Assembly: GCA_031285905.1 (NCBI GenBank)
Contig: JAITVH010000139.1
Span: 38,707 to 102,706, forward strand
Source: Prevotella sp.
GTDB taxonomy: Bacteria > Bacteroidota > Bacteroidia > Bacteroidales > Dysgonomonadaceae
Reading direction: 5' to 3'
DNA: 64,000 nt
Shown: positions 1 to 8,369 of the stretch, piece by piece
Layout: each line of letters opens with the position of its first letter
Numbering within the stretch: position 1 is the stretch's first letter
Notes under the pieces: generated by a model
The model's database searches: none
What the model saw: the letters and a program-made list of their open reading frames with translations, nothing else
Told to the model about the DNA's origin: nothing
Position numbers and translations under genes: made by a program

Positions 1-563
1 ACCTATACAGGTTTACAACGCTTTATTAATGGCAATAATTCGTCTAAATCAAAATCCATTATTGGCTCAATCGTAACGTGAGTTTCAAATCCCAAGTTAG
101 CAATCTTTTCCATCGCAGAAACTCTGTCTTCTATTTTCGGGCTGTTTCTCATATGCTCTGGTAGCCATTTATTTGTTTCAATAGTGGTACAGATTACAGA
201 GTTTTCGAAAACAGGGTGGTCAATAAATTCTAAAAATCTTTTTGGATTCTTTGACTGAAAGAAATATTTATTGACTTCTTCGAATAAATTATTATTTGTA
301 TCGTAGCATTTATTTAAACATCTCTTTATCCAATCAGACGAAATATTTTCAGCAAATAAATCTGTACTACTGCCCACGAATACATATCTGTCTTTAGTAA
401 GGTCTGTTTTTAATTCATTCTTATTTACATCCGCTTCTCGCTGATTTTTATTAATTGCTTTCATATAACAATAGCTGCAATCGTGGAAACATTTTCCTTT
501 TATTGGATTCCATGTACGATCTATAAATCCATATATATTACCTTTACTTATATTTAATCCCAT
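1..563 (-). CDS. Radical SAM-type protein (phage/mobile-element family), partial
   Basis: The reading frame runs off the left edge, so only the N-terminal ~187 residues are present. Near residue 25 it shows TWNPIKGKCFHDCSYCYM, containing C-x3-C-x2-C, the cysteine spacing that binds the 4Fe-4S cluster in radical SAM enzymes. The preceding TWNP resembles the phage Gp37/Gp68 (DUF5131) group, and this is my family assignment by inference; the substrate is unknown. The start is taken as ATG at 561-563. A TTG at 567-569 also lies in frame and overlaps the TGA of the upstream helicase frame, so the two are probably co-translated. It contains no in-frame TAG, unlike its neighbour. Confidence 0.6.
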
Positions 564-565
564 AA

Positions 566-2443
566 TCAAACGTACATAAAATTACATTTTACAATAGTAA
601 AACAATCTGTTGTTTTATCTTTTATCTTTCGTGTAGTTCTTTTAATCTCAAACCAATTTTCTAAATCGGTTGCCTTTGCGGTCTTTATCTTTCCATAAGA
701 ATTTTTTAATCCTAGAGAAGTGTATATATTTTGGAGTACATTTTTAATAACCTTTACAGGTATAGTCAATCCGTCGGAGAGTCCATTTTCTTTTAAACAT
801 TTCACTATCTTTGCATCTGTTGAAATATCTGTCTGCATATTTATTAATGCACGTTTGATATTTCCCACATGACAATTCATTTCTCTAACTTTCTTTACCC
901 CTAATTTAGTAAATGCCTCTTTTACAAGCGATCTTTCCTATTCTATCAAAGCAATTCTATCATTCTCATTTCCGAAGATAAATTGATTGCCTCGCTATTC
1001 CCTTAACATTACATATTCATCAAATAAATCTTTGAATGATAGTCTGGATTTCGGATTTTCAGCGAGTTTATCACTATAGATAGCTAATTTTTCATCGGTT
1101 AAATTAAATCCGTTTCTTATATATTCATGCTGTAATAATACACGATGCTGATACAGGCACTTGGTTATCTTAAAATTCACAATATCCAGATTGATTAAAT
1201 TTTCGTCAATCTCTAACCTGTTATTTTCATTATGGATATACATTTCATTTAAACCGGACTTATTATTATGCTCTATCAGATTAATTGTTTTCTTCCTGTT
1301 CCTGTCATCCATTTGATTTACGGCATTTAGCCAATCTTTTGTTTCTGAAAGTTGCCTTTGTGTACTTTCTTTAAATTCTTTATAAGACAAGAATTTATTA
1401 TATCTTGTTTCGGTAAATATATGTCCTATTTTCGTCTTATACTTTGAATCTCTTATTCGTCCACATATCTGTATAACTAAGGTCGATATATCTAACAATG
1501 TATGTGACTTTCGTCTATCGCTTACAATGTAAACCTTTCCGTTCTCATCATAGAGGTCAGCCCCCTCAAAGCTAGTAGATGTATAAAAGTTTATCCTTTT
1601 CACATTATCGGTTGTATTTGCAATCGGGTAATCATCGCCTAATTTTTTTTGATTACTTTTCCTGCCTTTTCCCTGTCTTTCGTTGTTGGAACAAATAACT
1701 CTTACCGATTCAGGCAGTAATCCTGACTTTTGAATAACTTCTGCTATAAATTCAACACTATTCACAAAGAAATGCAGATTACCGAATATTTTTCCGTCAA
1801 AGGCTTTCTTTATTAAATCACAAACAACCCTTATCGGCTAATTCGTAATAATTGGCTTTACATTTACAGGAATAACATTTTTCCATTGTACCTCGACAAT
1901 AGGCAAATGCTTTAATTCTTGAAGCATAAATTCTTCATCTATGGGTGTAGCTGTCATATACGTTACTTCCTTAAATTGATTTGCATAATGCAGTACTTTT
2001 TTTATTGCTTTGTTCCTGAAAGCATAAGAATTGAATAAAACATGGTATTCATCGACCAATAAATAGTAATCGTTGTAAATGTCTATTCCTGATTCTAGTA
2101 GAAGCGTAATTAAACGTTCTAAGCTGTCATAAGTAACGGCTATCTTCTTAATATCATGCGTTTTAATGTAATCTAAAATAGCATCATTGCTTATGCCCTC
2201 ATAAATTCCAAACAACTTATGTTTGCATCTCTCATTCGGATATTGAGCCTCTTTGTTTTTTATAACATTAACATAAGGCATTGTAATAATCGTGTTTTTG
2301 TCATTTTCAATAGCGATAGTAGTACCACCGCATCCCGTAATGCCTTTATTAAACAGGCAATTAACAGGTAATTCATTTTTCAGTTCTTCAATTTGATAAA
2401 GAAGTTCGCATTTCTCGTCTGCATGGATAATTCTTTTCTCCAT
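566..2443 (-). pseudogene. DEAD-like helicase frame with three in-frame TAG codons (decayed, or amber-recoded)
   Basis: One continuous frame of 625 codons starts at ATG 2441-2443 and ends with TGA at 566-568. Three TAG codons interrupt it, at 1838-1840, 995-997 and 938-940; there is no frameshift and no TAA or TGA inside. The three large pieces read as one superfamily-2 helicase: Walker A-like GITGCGGTT, motif II VDEYH and TATP in the first piece; TSTSFEGADLYDENG and QICGRIR (motif VI) in the second; a C-terminal domain in the third. The stretches between pieces (e.g. GKIFGNLHFFVNSVEFIAEV just after the first TAG) also look like protein. Such helicases are familiar from Bacteroidetes phages and integrative elements. 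Under the standard code this is a pseudogene; if TAG is read as Gln it is intact. Confidence 0.6.
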
Positions 2444-2465
2444 AAATAATAATTTAAAAATATTT

Positions 2466-2663
2466 TCAATGTTTAATCTGGGAAAGTGATTGACGGATTT
2501 TTTTCAATTCTTTCTTTATAGAGGATTTTACTGTTTCAGAATCAGAAAATCCGTCTTGGTTATCTGTGGATTGAGAACGGAATTTTTTAGATTTTTTCTT
2601 TTTAGAGGAAATTACTATTTGCGAATCTAAAAATCCGTTTTGATTATCTGTTTGAAAGTCAAG
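2466..2663 (-). pseudogene. C-terminal fragment of a Lys/Ser/Gln-rich protein with repeats
   Basis: A 65-codon open stretch ends in TGA at 2466-2468, has no ATG, and is closed upstream by TAA at 2664-2666. It contains two copies of a short repeat, DNQNGFLDSQIVISSKK and DNQDGFSDSETVKSSIKK, about 84 bases apart. A third, out-of-frame DNA copy of the same unit lies at 2716-2744. It sits directly upstream of the helicase frame and reads the same way, so it is probably the tail of another mobile-element gene that has been cut down. I do not recognise the parent family. Confidence 0.35.
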
Positions 2664-2745
2664 TTAAAACAACACGCTCACTCTGCTAGAATAAAACTCG
2701 GTTTTAATAGCTTTGGGAATTAAAAAATCCGTCAATTTGGATAAT

Positions 2746-2776
2746 TAAAAAGACAAGTCTTTATATTGGCTTGTCT
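2746..2776 (-). terminator. Intrinsic terminator-like hairpin
   Basis: On the minus strand AGACAAG (2770-2776) pairs with CTTGTCT (2751-2757) across a 12-base loop and is followed by a run of T. With the promoter-like site near 2903-2931 it would bound a transcript of about 150 nt. Confidence 0.5.
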
Positions 2777-2902
2777 GATTAATGAAAATATCACTAAAAA
2801 ACTATCCTTGTGAAGAAATTTTTATTGGAGTGCTGTTTAATCTGGGGAAAATGAGAGTAATGTGAAGTTTTTAATTTCGCGTAACTCTCTCATTTACTTA
2901 TA

Positions 2903-2931
2903 CAAAGATACGGAATATTTTTGAGATAAAC
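2903..2931 (-). promoter_or_regulatory. Candidate Bacteroidetes promoter
   Basis: On the minus strand TATCTTTG (2903-2910) matches the -7 consensus TAnnTTTG, with a weak -33 candidate (GTTTA) about 16 bases upstream. It points into the gene-poor edge of the mobile element. Confidence 0.4.
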
Positions 2932-3098
2932 TAATGATAATCAGGCAATCTAAAAAAAATCGTTATAAGGTGTGTCTTATCGCTGAATTTTATTGTTGCT
3001 GTTGTTTATTTATCAAAAAAACGGCTTGCAAATATTTTTCAGTTTTCTTTTTTTATTTTTCACCCTCAAATATCTATTTTTCAATACATTATAAATTT

Positions 3099-4217
3099 CT
3101 AAAAAATCTCTCCTTTCGTAGAGGGTAGTTCGTAATTGAATATGTCCCTTTTCTTTGCCATTTTTATAGCTCGAGCCAAGGATTTAAATATCCCTTCTAT
3201 CTTGTGATGCTCATTATCTCCCTCCGCTTTGATATTAAGGTTCATCTTTGCCGCATCGCTTAATGACTTGAAGAAATGCATAAACATTTCGGTAGGCATA
3301 TCTCCGATTTTCTCTCTTTTAAATTCGGCATCCCATACCAACCAAGGCCGGCCGCCAAAATCAATAGCAACAGAACAGAGACAATCATCCATCGGTAGAC
3401 TGAAACCGTAACGTTCAATTCCTCTCTTGTTGCCCAGAGCCAGATAGATGGCCTCACCCAAAGCGATTCCTGTGTCTTCGATAGTATGATGTTCATCTAC
3501 GTCCAAGTCGCCTTTCACCTTAATAGTGAGATCCATACCAGAATGTTTGCCTATTTGTTCAAGCATATGATCAAAGAATCCTAATCCTGTAGAAATATCA
3601 CAATCTCCTTTCCCATCCAGATTAACAGCAACATGAATATCTGTTTCTTTGGTTGTACGCTTAACTTCGGCCTTCCGTTCACCAGCAAATAGGAATTCAC
3701 TTATCCTATCCCAATCGGTGGTCTGTAATACGCAGTACTGCTTCAGGTCTTCAGGTATTTCAGTATCTTCCTGCATAAAGATAGCTTTGCAATTCAGGTT
3801 CTTTGCCAACTCCACATCGGTTAGCCTATCACCAATCACAAAAGAGTTTTCAAGATCGTAATCGCCTTTCAGGTATTTGCCAAGAAGACCTACCCCCGGT
3901 TTACGTGTAGGCTCAAAATCTTCAAAGAAAGTACGGTCGATAAGAATATCATCAAAAGTAACTCCCTCTCCTTGCAATGTTTTCAGCATCAGATTATGAA
4001 CTGGCCAAAAAGTTTCTTCGGGAAACGAAGACGTTCCCAATCCGTCCTGATTGGTAACCATTACAAACTCAAAATCAAGATTTTTACGTATAAAATATAG
4101 GTTTCTGATCATCTTAGGATAGAATTCCAATTTTTCGAAGCTATCCAGCTGATAATCTACCGGTGGTTCTATTACCAATGTACCGTCACGGTCTATAAAT
4201 AAGGCTCTTTTTTTCAT
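3099..4217 (-). CDS. hisB: Bifunctional histidinol-phosphatase / imidazoleglycerol-phosphate dehydratase
   Basis: This carries out two steps of histidine synthesis in the cytoplasm: dehydration of imidazole glycerol phosphate and dephosphorylation of histidinol phosphate. The N-terminal ~165 residues are a HAD phosphatase (FIDRDGTLV near residue 7, GDRLTD later). Residues from about 190 are the dehydratase, with [15 protein letters not shown], the metal-binding [10 protein letters not shown] and the later EHHKIEG. The 372-residue length fits the fused HisB known from enterics and Bacteroidetes. It is the last gene of the leftward thg1-hisC-lipoprotein-hisB run and starts 17 bases after the lipoprotein gene. 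It ends in TAG, showing that TAG is a normal stop in the host. Confidence 0.95.
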   Translation of the reverse strand: MKKRALFIDRDGTLVIEPPVDYQLDSFEKLEFYPKMIRNLYFIRKNLDFEFVMVTNQDGLGTSSFPEETFWPVHNLMLKTLQGEGVTFDDILIDRTFFEDFEPTRKPGVGLLGKYLKGDYDLENSFVIGDRLTDVELAKNLNCKAIFMQEDTEIPEDLKQYCVLQTTDWDRISEFLFAGERKAEVKRTTKETDIHVAVNLDGKGDCDISTGLGFFDHMLEQIGKHSGMDLTIKVKGDLDVDEHHTIEDTGIALGEAIYLALGNKRGIERYGFSLPMDDCLCSVAIDFGGRPWLVWDAEFKREKIGDMPTEMFMHFFKSLSDAAKMNLNIKAEGDNEHHKIEGIFKSLARAIKMAKKRDIFNYELPSTKGEIF

Positions 4218-4234
4218 TTATTATTTATATATAC

Positions 4235-4930
4235 TCATTCTACAATAATCTCTCGTGCTTTCATATCAGCAATCCCGTATGATTCCTCTTTATCATATTC
4301 TTTACGAAGTATATACTTTTCGCAACTGTCTTTTTTCAAATCATACATTTCCAGATAGTAATACCCCGGGGCTTCCAACGTATTATAGCCGACAAGTACA
4401 AATGTATCGTTATCTATCCAGAAAACAGCATCTACAAATTCATTAATACCCCTGAAGGAAAACATGACATATGATTTTTCTTCCAGATTGAATAATCCCA
4501 GTTGCTGGTTATCGTCCGAACCTGTATAATGATATTTACCATCGCTTTCCAATGAGACATTTGAAGCTGCCAGAAGATTTATATATTTCTTCTTATCAGG
4601 AGAGTAATCATGCAAGGCAGGAATATACACATCATCCTTTTTCTCAAATTTCCCATAATAAGGATAAGTGGTATCATTCTTTAGTTGTTCCAGATTAAGT
4701 TTCTTCTTATCGCTTAAAGAAAATTCATTGATGTCCAGATGATAATATTCCAGCCATTTGCCTATAACAGGCTTTATCTTCCCGGCTAACTCACTATCTA
4801 TATTGAGAGGAATAGTATCGGCAAGCGCCATATTTTCACCTGATTGATTTTCAGGATTTACTTTATTCTTGTTATTACAAGCAGTAAATAACAGAATAGA
4901 AGAGATAAACAAACATAGAAGTAATCTCAT
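4235..4930 (-). CDS. Hypothetical lipoprotein inside the his cluster
   Basis: A 231-residue protein whose N-terminus (MRLLLCLFISSILLFTAC) is a signal peptide with a lipobox ending in Cys18, followed by an Asn/Lys-rich linker, so it should be anchored in the envelope. The rest is soluble, rich in Tyr, Asp and Lys, and resembles no family I recognise. It lies 6 bases after hisC and 17 bases before hisB and so must be co-transcribed with them. A lipoprotein has no obvious role in histidine synthesis; it may simply be a passenger gene. Confidence 0.75.
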   Translation of the reverse strand: MRLLLCLFISSILLFTACNNKNKVNPENQSGENMALADTIPLNIDSELAGKIKPVIGKWLEYYHLDINEFSLSDKKKLNLEQLKNDTTYPYYGKFEKKDDVYIPALHDYSPDKKKYINLLAASNVSLESDGKYHYTGSDDNQQLGLFNLEEKSYVMFSFRGINEFVDAVFWIDNDTFVLVGYNTLEAPGYYYLEMYDLKKDSCEKYILRKEYDKEESYGIADMKAREIIVE

Positions 4931-4936
4931 ACCTAA

Positions 4937-5965
4937 CTAAAATTGATGTAATGTTTCTATTAATGTTCTGTTTTCGTCATCGGTACCCACAGTGATACGC
5001 AAGCAACCCGCACACAGTGATACCGCATTACGGTTACGAACGATAACCCCCTTATCTGCAAGTTGCTTATATAACCCGTTTGCATCGTTCACCTTAACCA
5101 AGATAAAGTTAGCATCGGTAGGGTATATTTTTTCCACAAAAGAGAGTTTTGGTAATTCGTTATTCAGATAATCCCGTCCTTTTAATAATGTCTTTATCCA
5201 TTCTTTTCGCTGTTCCACTTTATCAAGTTCTTCGTATACAAAGTTCTGGGTAAGGATATTAACATTGTACGGATATTTCACTTTATTGAATAATTTAATA
5301 ATTTCCGGTGAAGCAAATGCCATTCCCAAACGTACGGCTGCCAACCCCCAAGCTTTGGAAAAGGTTTGCAAAACAATCAGGTTCGGATATTTATCCAGTT
5401 GGCTAATCCACGTTTTTTCTGAAGCAAAATCGATATATGCCTCATCAACAACGACAATTCCCTTAAATGTATCCAATATCTTTTCTATCTGTTTCCTGTT
5501 TAACAGATTTCCTGTTGGATTGTTTGGTGAACATAGAAAGATAAGTTTGGTATTTTCATCGGTCTTACTCAATAATATATTTGCATCGAGATCAAAATTA
5601 TCATCCAACAATACTTTTCGATACTCTACATCATTGATATCCGCACATACCTGATACATACCATATGTAGGGTCTATGGCCACAATATTATCAATACGAG
5701 GTTCACAAAACACGCGAATAACAAGATCGATTGGCTCATCACTCCCATTTCCTAAAAATATTTTTTCAGGGGCAACTTCTTTTATTCCGGATATTTTACC
5801 TTTCAGTTTCCATTGCAATGGATCGGGGTAACGGTTATATTTATCGTTCAACGGATTCTCGTTTGCATCGAGAAATACAGATGCTTCACCCTTGAATTCG
5901 TCTCTGGCAGACGAATAAGGTTTCATATTCCATACGCTTTTACGTACCAGTTGTTCTAAATTCAT
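4937..5965 (-). CDS. hisC: Histidinol-phosphate aminotransferase
   Basis: This is a PLP-dependent fold-type I aminotransferase that converts imidazole acetol phosphate and glutamate into histidinol phosphate. Visible family landmarks are DANENPL near residue 33, [36 protein letters not shown] and the PLP-lysine segment [15 protein letters not shown], ending with [10 protein letters not shown]. The 342-residue length is usual. Only 2 bases separate its start from the stop of the Thg1-like gene, so the two are very probably translated from one message. Confidence 0.95.
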   Translation of the reverse strand: MNLEQLVRKSVWNMKPYSSARDEFKGEASVFLDANENPLNDKYNRYPDPLQWKLKGKISGIKEVAPEKIFLGNGSDEPIDLVIRVFCEPRIDNIVAIDPTYGMYQVCADINDVEYRKVLLDDNFDLDANILLSKTDENTKLIFLCSPNNPTGNLLNRKQIEKILDTFKGIVVVDEAYIDFASEKTWISQLDKYPNLIVLQTFSKAWGLAAVRLGMAFASPEIIKLFNKVKYPYNVNILTQNFVYEELDKVEQRKEWIKTLLKGRDYLNNELPKLSFVEKIYPTDANFILVKVNDANGLYKQLADKGVIVRNRNAVSLCAGCLRITVGTDDENRTLIETLHQF

Positions 5966-5967
5966 CT

Positions 5968-6711
5968 TTATTTTGATAATATAGTTTCAATAAGTTTGTA
6001 ATAGCTCTCCTTTACAGGTAATTCGTAATCCACATATAGCCTGTTTCTTATCGCTATCACCTTTTCTCCTGTCTTCGGATTTATGCTCTCTTTTTCTGTC
6101 TCTTTCCAATATAAACCAATCCCTCTTTTCTGCCATGCAGGTAGTTTATTATAATTAATTCCCTGCGAATATAGTAATTCATTTTTATCTGCAACACTTA
6201 TTTTTTCAATCCTTTTGGTTGCTTCACGTTTTGTATATCCAGCCTTTCGTAAAGCCCAATAACAATGAGCATTTAATGAATTGCGGTGTGCGTCTTCACT
6301 TCTCCAACGAAAATAATCAATAACCAGATTCTTGTTAGGAAATGCTGACAGTCGACAATCGAAAGCTCCCACCCCTCCCAAAAGGGTTGAGAATTTTGCA
6401 CTGGCCTCTCCGGCCAGAATGGAATTCAGTTTCCTGACTTTCCGTGCAAATGAATCCTCATCATAATCAAACAATAATGAAATCTCGTCACTTTGAGTAT
6501 ATCCATAGATAATCTTAAAGCCACAGTTCATAAGATGTTCTGTAGTCTGTACCATATAGTCGCGGAAACGTTCATCAAAAGGGGCGGTAAAGGAATAATG
6601 CTCTTTGGTACCTCCGGTAAGGCATGTAATTATAAACATCCCCGGCATCACGGAAATATCTTTCTTTATTTCATAAGATTTAATTCTTCTATCTAAAGAA
6701 CTGCAACCCAT
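5968..6711 (-). CDS. Thg1-like protein (tRNA-His guanylyltransferase family)
   Basis: A 247-residue member of the Thg1/TLP family, enzymes that add nucleotides in the 3'-5' direction to tRNA 5' ends (G-1 of tRNA-His in eukaryotes; tRNA repair in bacterial relatives). Family landmarks are LDRRIKSYE at the N-terminus, [10 protein letters not shown], the metal-binding [13 protein letters not shown] (D75, E76), [19 protein letters not shown] and [14 protein letters not shown]. The expected N-terminal metal motif (R-x-D-G-R) reads C-L-T-G-G, so the first metal ligand Asp appears replaced by Thr32. It lies 2 bases from hisC. The start fits because the conserved LDRRIKSYE follows directly. Activity is not certain given the altered motif. 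Confidence 0.8.
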   Translation of the reverse strand: MGCSSLDRRIKSYEIKKDISVMPGMFIITCLTGGTKEHYSFTAPFDERFRDYMVQTTEHLMNCGFKIIYGYTQSDEISLLFDYDEDSFARKVRKLNSILAGEASAKFSTLLGGVGAFDCRLSAFPNKNLVIDYFRWRSEDAHRNSLNAHCYWALRKAGYTKREATKRIEKISVADKNELLYSQGINYNKLPAWQKRGIGLYWKETEKESINPKTGEKVIAIRNRLYVDYELPVKESYYKLIETILSK

Positions 6712-6725
6712 TATTATTATAATTA

Positions 6726-6768
6726 TAAAAATAGCTACAATAATGTGTGAATCTATTATTGCAGCTAT
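6726..6768 (-). terminator. Hairpin terminator or attenuator between pfpI-like gene and thg1-like gene
   Basis: ATAGCTGCAATAAT (minus, 6755-6768) pairs with ATTATTGTAGCTAT (minus, 6731-6744), about 14 bp with one G-U, followed by TTTTTATAA. It ends 15 bases before the thg1-like start, so it should split or attenuate the his transcript at this point. Confidence 0.6.
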
Positions 6769-6787
6769 CTTCTTTTTTATTGAATAG

Positions 6788-7348
6788 TTACATTTCTATT
6801 TTCACACCCAGTAATTTATAAAATTCCCTCAAGATGGCAGGATGCCCCGGCCATGCAGGAGAAGTTGTCAGGTTACCATCAGTAATAGCTTCAGTGGCAG
6901 GTATATCTTTATAATTACCTCCGGCAAGCGTTACTTCCGACCCTACCGCTACATAACATGTCAACGTACGGTCTTTGACTACACCTGCTGCCGTCAAAAT
7001 CTGAATACCATGGCAAATTGCCGCTACCGGTAAATTATTTTCAAAAAAATAGCGTGTATATTCCAACACTTTAGGATCGAGGCGGATATATTCCGGCGCA
7101 CGTCCACCTGTAATATACAGTCCGTCATATTCTTCCAACTTTACCTTGTCAAAACTCTTATTCAATGTAAAGTTATGACCTCGCAGTTCTACATATGTCT
7201 GAAAACCGATAAAATCGTGAATAGCCGTTGCTATCTGATCCCCTGCTTTCTTTCCCGGACATACAACATCGACATTGAACCCCACACTACTAAGCGCCTG
7301 AAAAGGCACCATTAATTCGTAGTCTTCTACGAAATCGCCCGCAAGCAT
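6788..7348 (-). CDS. DJ-1/PfpI family protein
   Basis: A class I glutamine-amidotransferase-like fold of the DJ-1/PfpI superfamily, which includes protein/glyoxal deglycase-like and protease-like members; the substrate is unknown. The nucleophile elbow AAICHGIQIL puts the conserved Cys at residue 112, and DGLYITGGRAPEYIR carries the usual Gly-Gly turn. From the first ATG the protein is 186 residues, but the codons directly upstream (ATT AGT AAG AGA ATA TTA) read as the missing first beta strand, ISKRIL before MLAGDFVEDYE, and contain no ATG, GTG or TTG. The true start may be a non-standard codon near 7363-7366. It lies in the his cluster, 122 bases after the cupin gene. Confidence 0.8.
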   Translation of the reverse strand: MLAGDFVEDYELMVPFQALSSVGFNVDVVCPGKKAGDQIATAIHDFIGFQTYVELRGHNFTLNKSFDKVKLEEYDGLYITGGRAPEYIRLDPKVLEYTRYFFENNLPVAAICHGIQILTAAGVVKDRTLTCYVAVGSEVTLAGGNYKDIPATEAITDGNLTTSPAWPGHPAILREFYKLLGVKIEM

Positions 7349-7470
7349 TAATATTCTCTTACTAATGATAAACAGATTTTAATGTCAAACAATCTATTAA
7401 CTCCCATAAATGTAGTTATAATTGTTAAAATCTTATCTTATAATGAGTGAAAATAATCTAATGTTAGTTA

Positions 7471-7920
7471 TCAGACCTTTTCATATGTAGTGATCACAAA
7501 TATTACCAACGGTTCGTCACCCGTATTAATAATGGAATGATAGTTATTCTCACCGCTTATGGCTGTTACATTCCCTTTTTTCAGATTGAATTTCCGGGTG
7601 ACAGTATCTTTTCCAATGCGCTCTATATATTCACCCTCGCCATGAACGATGACATAAAGCTCCTGTTCCCTTTTACTGTAATGCTCATGAAACCCTGCCT
7701 GATCACCTTTATTAAGCAATACCATATAAGTACCGATACGGTTGTTGACCAGTTCATCCTTCTCAAAAATAGAAAGCATATATACCACACCATTTCCATC
7801 ATACATGGGATCGCGTTTTTCCACGTCTATCACCCCCCGTTGCGGTTTACCAAAAGGTGTAAGATTTATGTCTACATATCTGGACACGGTATCTATCACC
7901 TGCTGTTTTTCCTGTTCCAT
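7471..7920 (-). CDS. Cupin-domain protein
   Basis: 149 residues with a single conserved beta-barrel (cupin). The first metal motif reads GFHEHYSKREQELYVIVHGEGEY (His-x-His then Glu-Gln-Glu), and the second includes NYHSIINTGDEPLVI. Such small cupins bind a metal and are often sensors or isomerase/oxygenase-like enzymes; the ligand cannot be told here. It starts 2 bases after the stop of the GNAT gene and is therefore part of the hisG-led transcript. Nothing links it directly to histidine synthesis. Confidence 0.8.
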   Translation of the reverse strand: MEQEKQQVIDTVSRYVDINLTPFGKPQRGVIDVEKRDPMYDGNGVVYMLSIFEKDELVNNRIGTYMVLLNKGDQAGFHEHYSKREQELYVIVHGEGEYIERIGKDTVTRKFNLKKGNVTAISGENNYHSIINTGDEPLVIFVITTYEKV

Positions 7921-7922
7921 TA

Positions 7923-8369
7923 CTATTCTTTATTTAGTTGTTTTTCCATTTTATAATGAGGCATTTCCACCTCCATAAATTCTTCTCCGATTATCTTATA
8001 ATCATATTTCTGATAAAAGCCGATGGCAACCTTGCGTGCATGGAGCACAATTTTATCAAACCCTTTATCAGATGCTACCAACTCTGCAAATTTCAGCATA
8101 GATTTTCCGAATCCTAACCCTTGGTCATTGTTATCTACAGCCATCTGACGAAGTTTGACTGTTTTTTCATCTTTAGCCGTAAGAATACAGCAAGCTGCAA
8201 TCCTACGTGGACGAGGGGCTGATAACCCCAAAAGGATATCATTTTCGTCCTGTTTCAAGAATTCCTCCGAAAAGACAAGTCCTAGGGGGTCTCTTAATAT
8301 CTTTTGACGCAATGTTACCATTTCGTCATAGGCCTTGCTTTTATACTCTATAACTACAGGGAATATCAT
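7923..8369 (-). CDS. GNAT family N-acetyltransferase
   Basis: 148 residues of the GNAT fold. The acetyl-CoA pyrophosphate loop is in MAVDNNDQGLGFGKSML (Q-x-x-G-x-G/A), followed by GFDKIVLHARKVAIGFYQKYDY, the usual beta5-alpha4 region with the YQKYDY signature. Its ATG overlaps the TGA of hisD (ATGA at 8366-8369), a tight translational coupling. The acceptor is unknown. It resembles ElaA/YjdJ-like acetyltransferases in layout, which is inference only. Confidence 0.85.
   Translation of the reverse strand: MIFPVVIEYKSKAYDEMVTLRQKILRDPLGLVFSEEFLKQDENDILLGLSAPRPRRIAACCILTAKDEKTVKLRQMAVDNNDQGLGFGKSMLKFAELVASDKGFDKIVLHARKVAIGFYQKYDYKIIGEEFMEVEMPHYKMEKQLNKE

Larger units (their letters stand above)
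2444..3098. other. Mobile-element edge without intact gene
   Basis: No intact gene is visible in these 655 bases. They hold a degenerate repeat fragment (2466-2745), a minus-strand terminator-like hairpin (2746-2776), a minus-strand promoter-like TATCTTTG (2903-2910) followed by an 18-codon frame starting at 2893, and an AT-rich stretch up to the stop of hisB. The motif AGATTAAAC occurs in two copies on the minus strand, near 2470 and 2838, each followed or preceded by C/T-rich sequence. The junction between element and host probably falls between about 2900 and 3098, but no attachment site could be defined. Confidence 0.4.
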
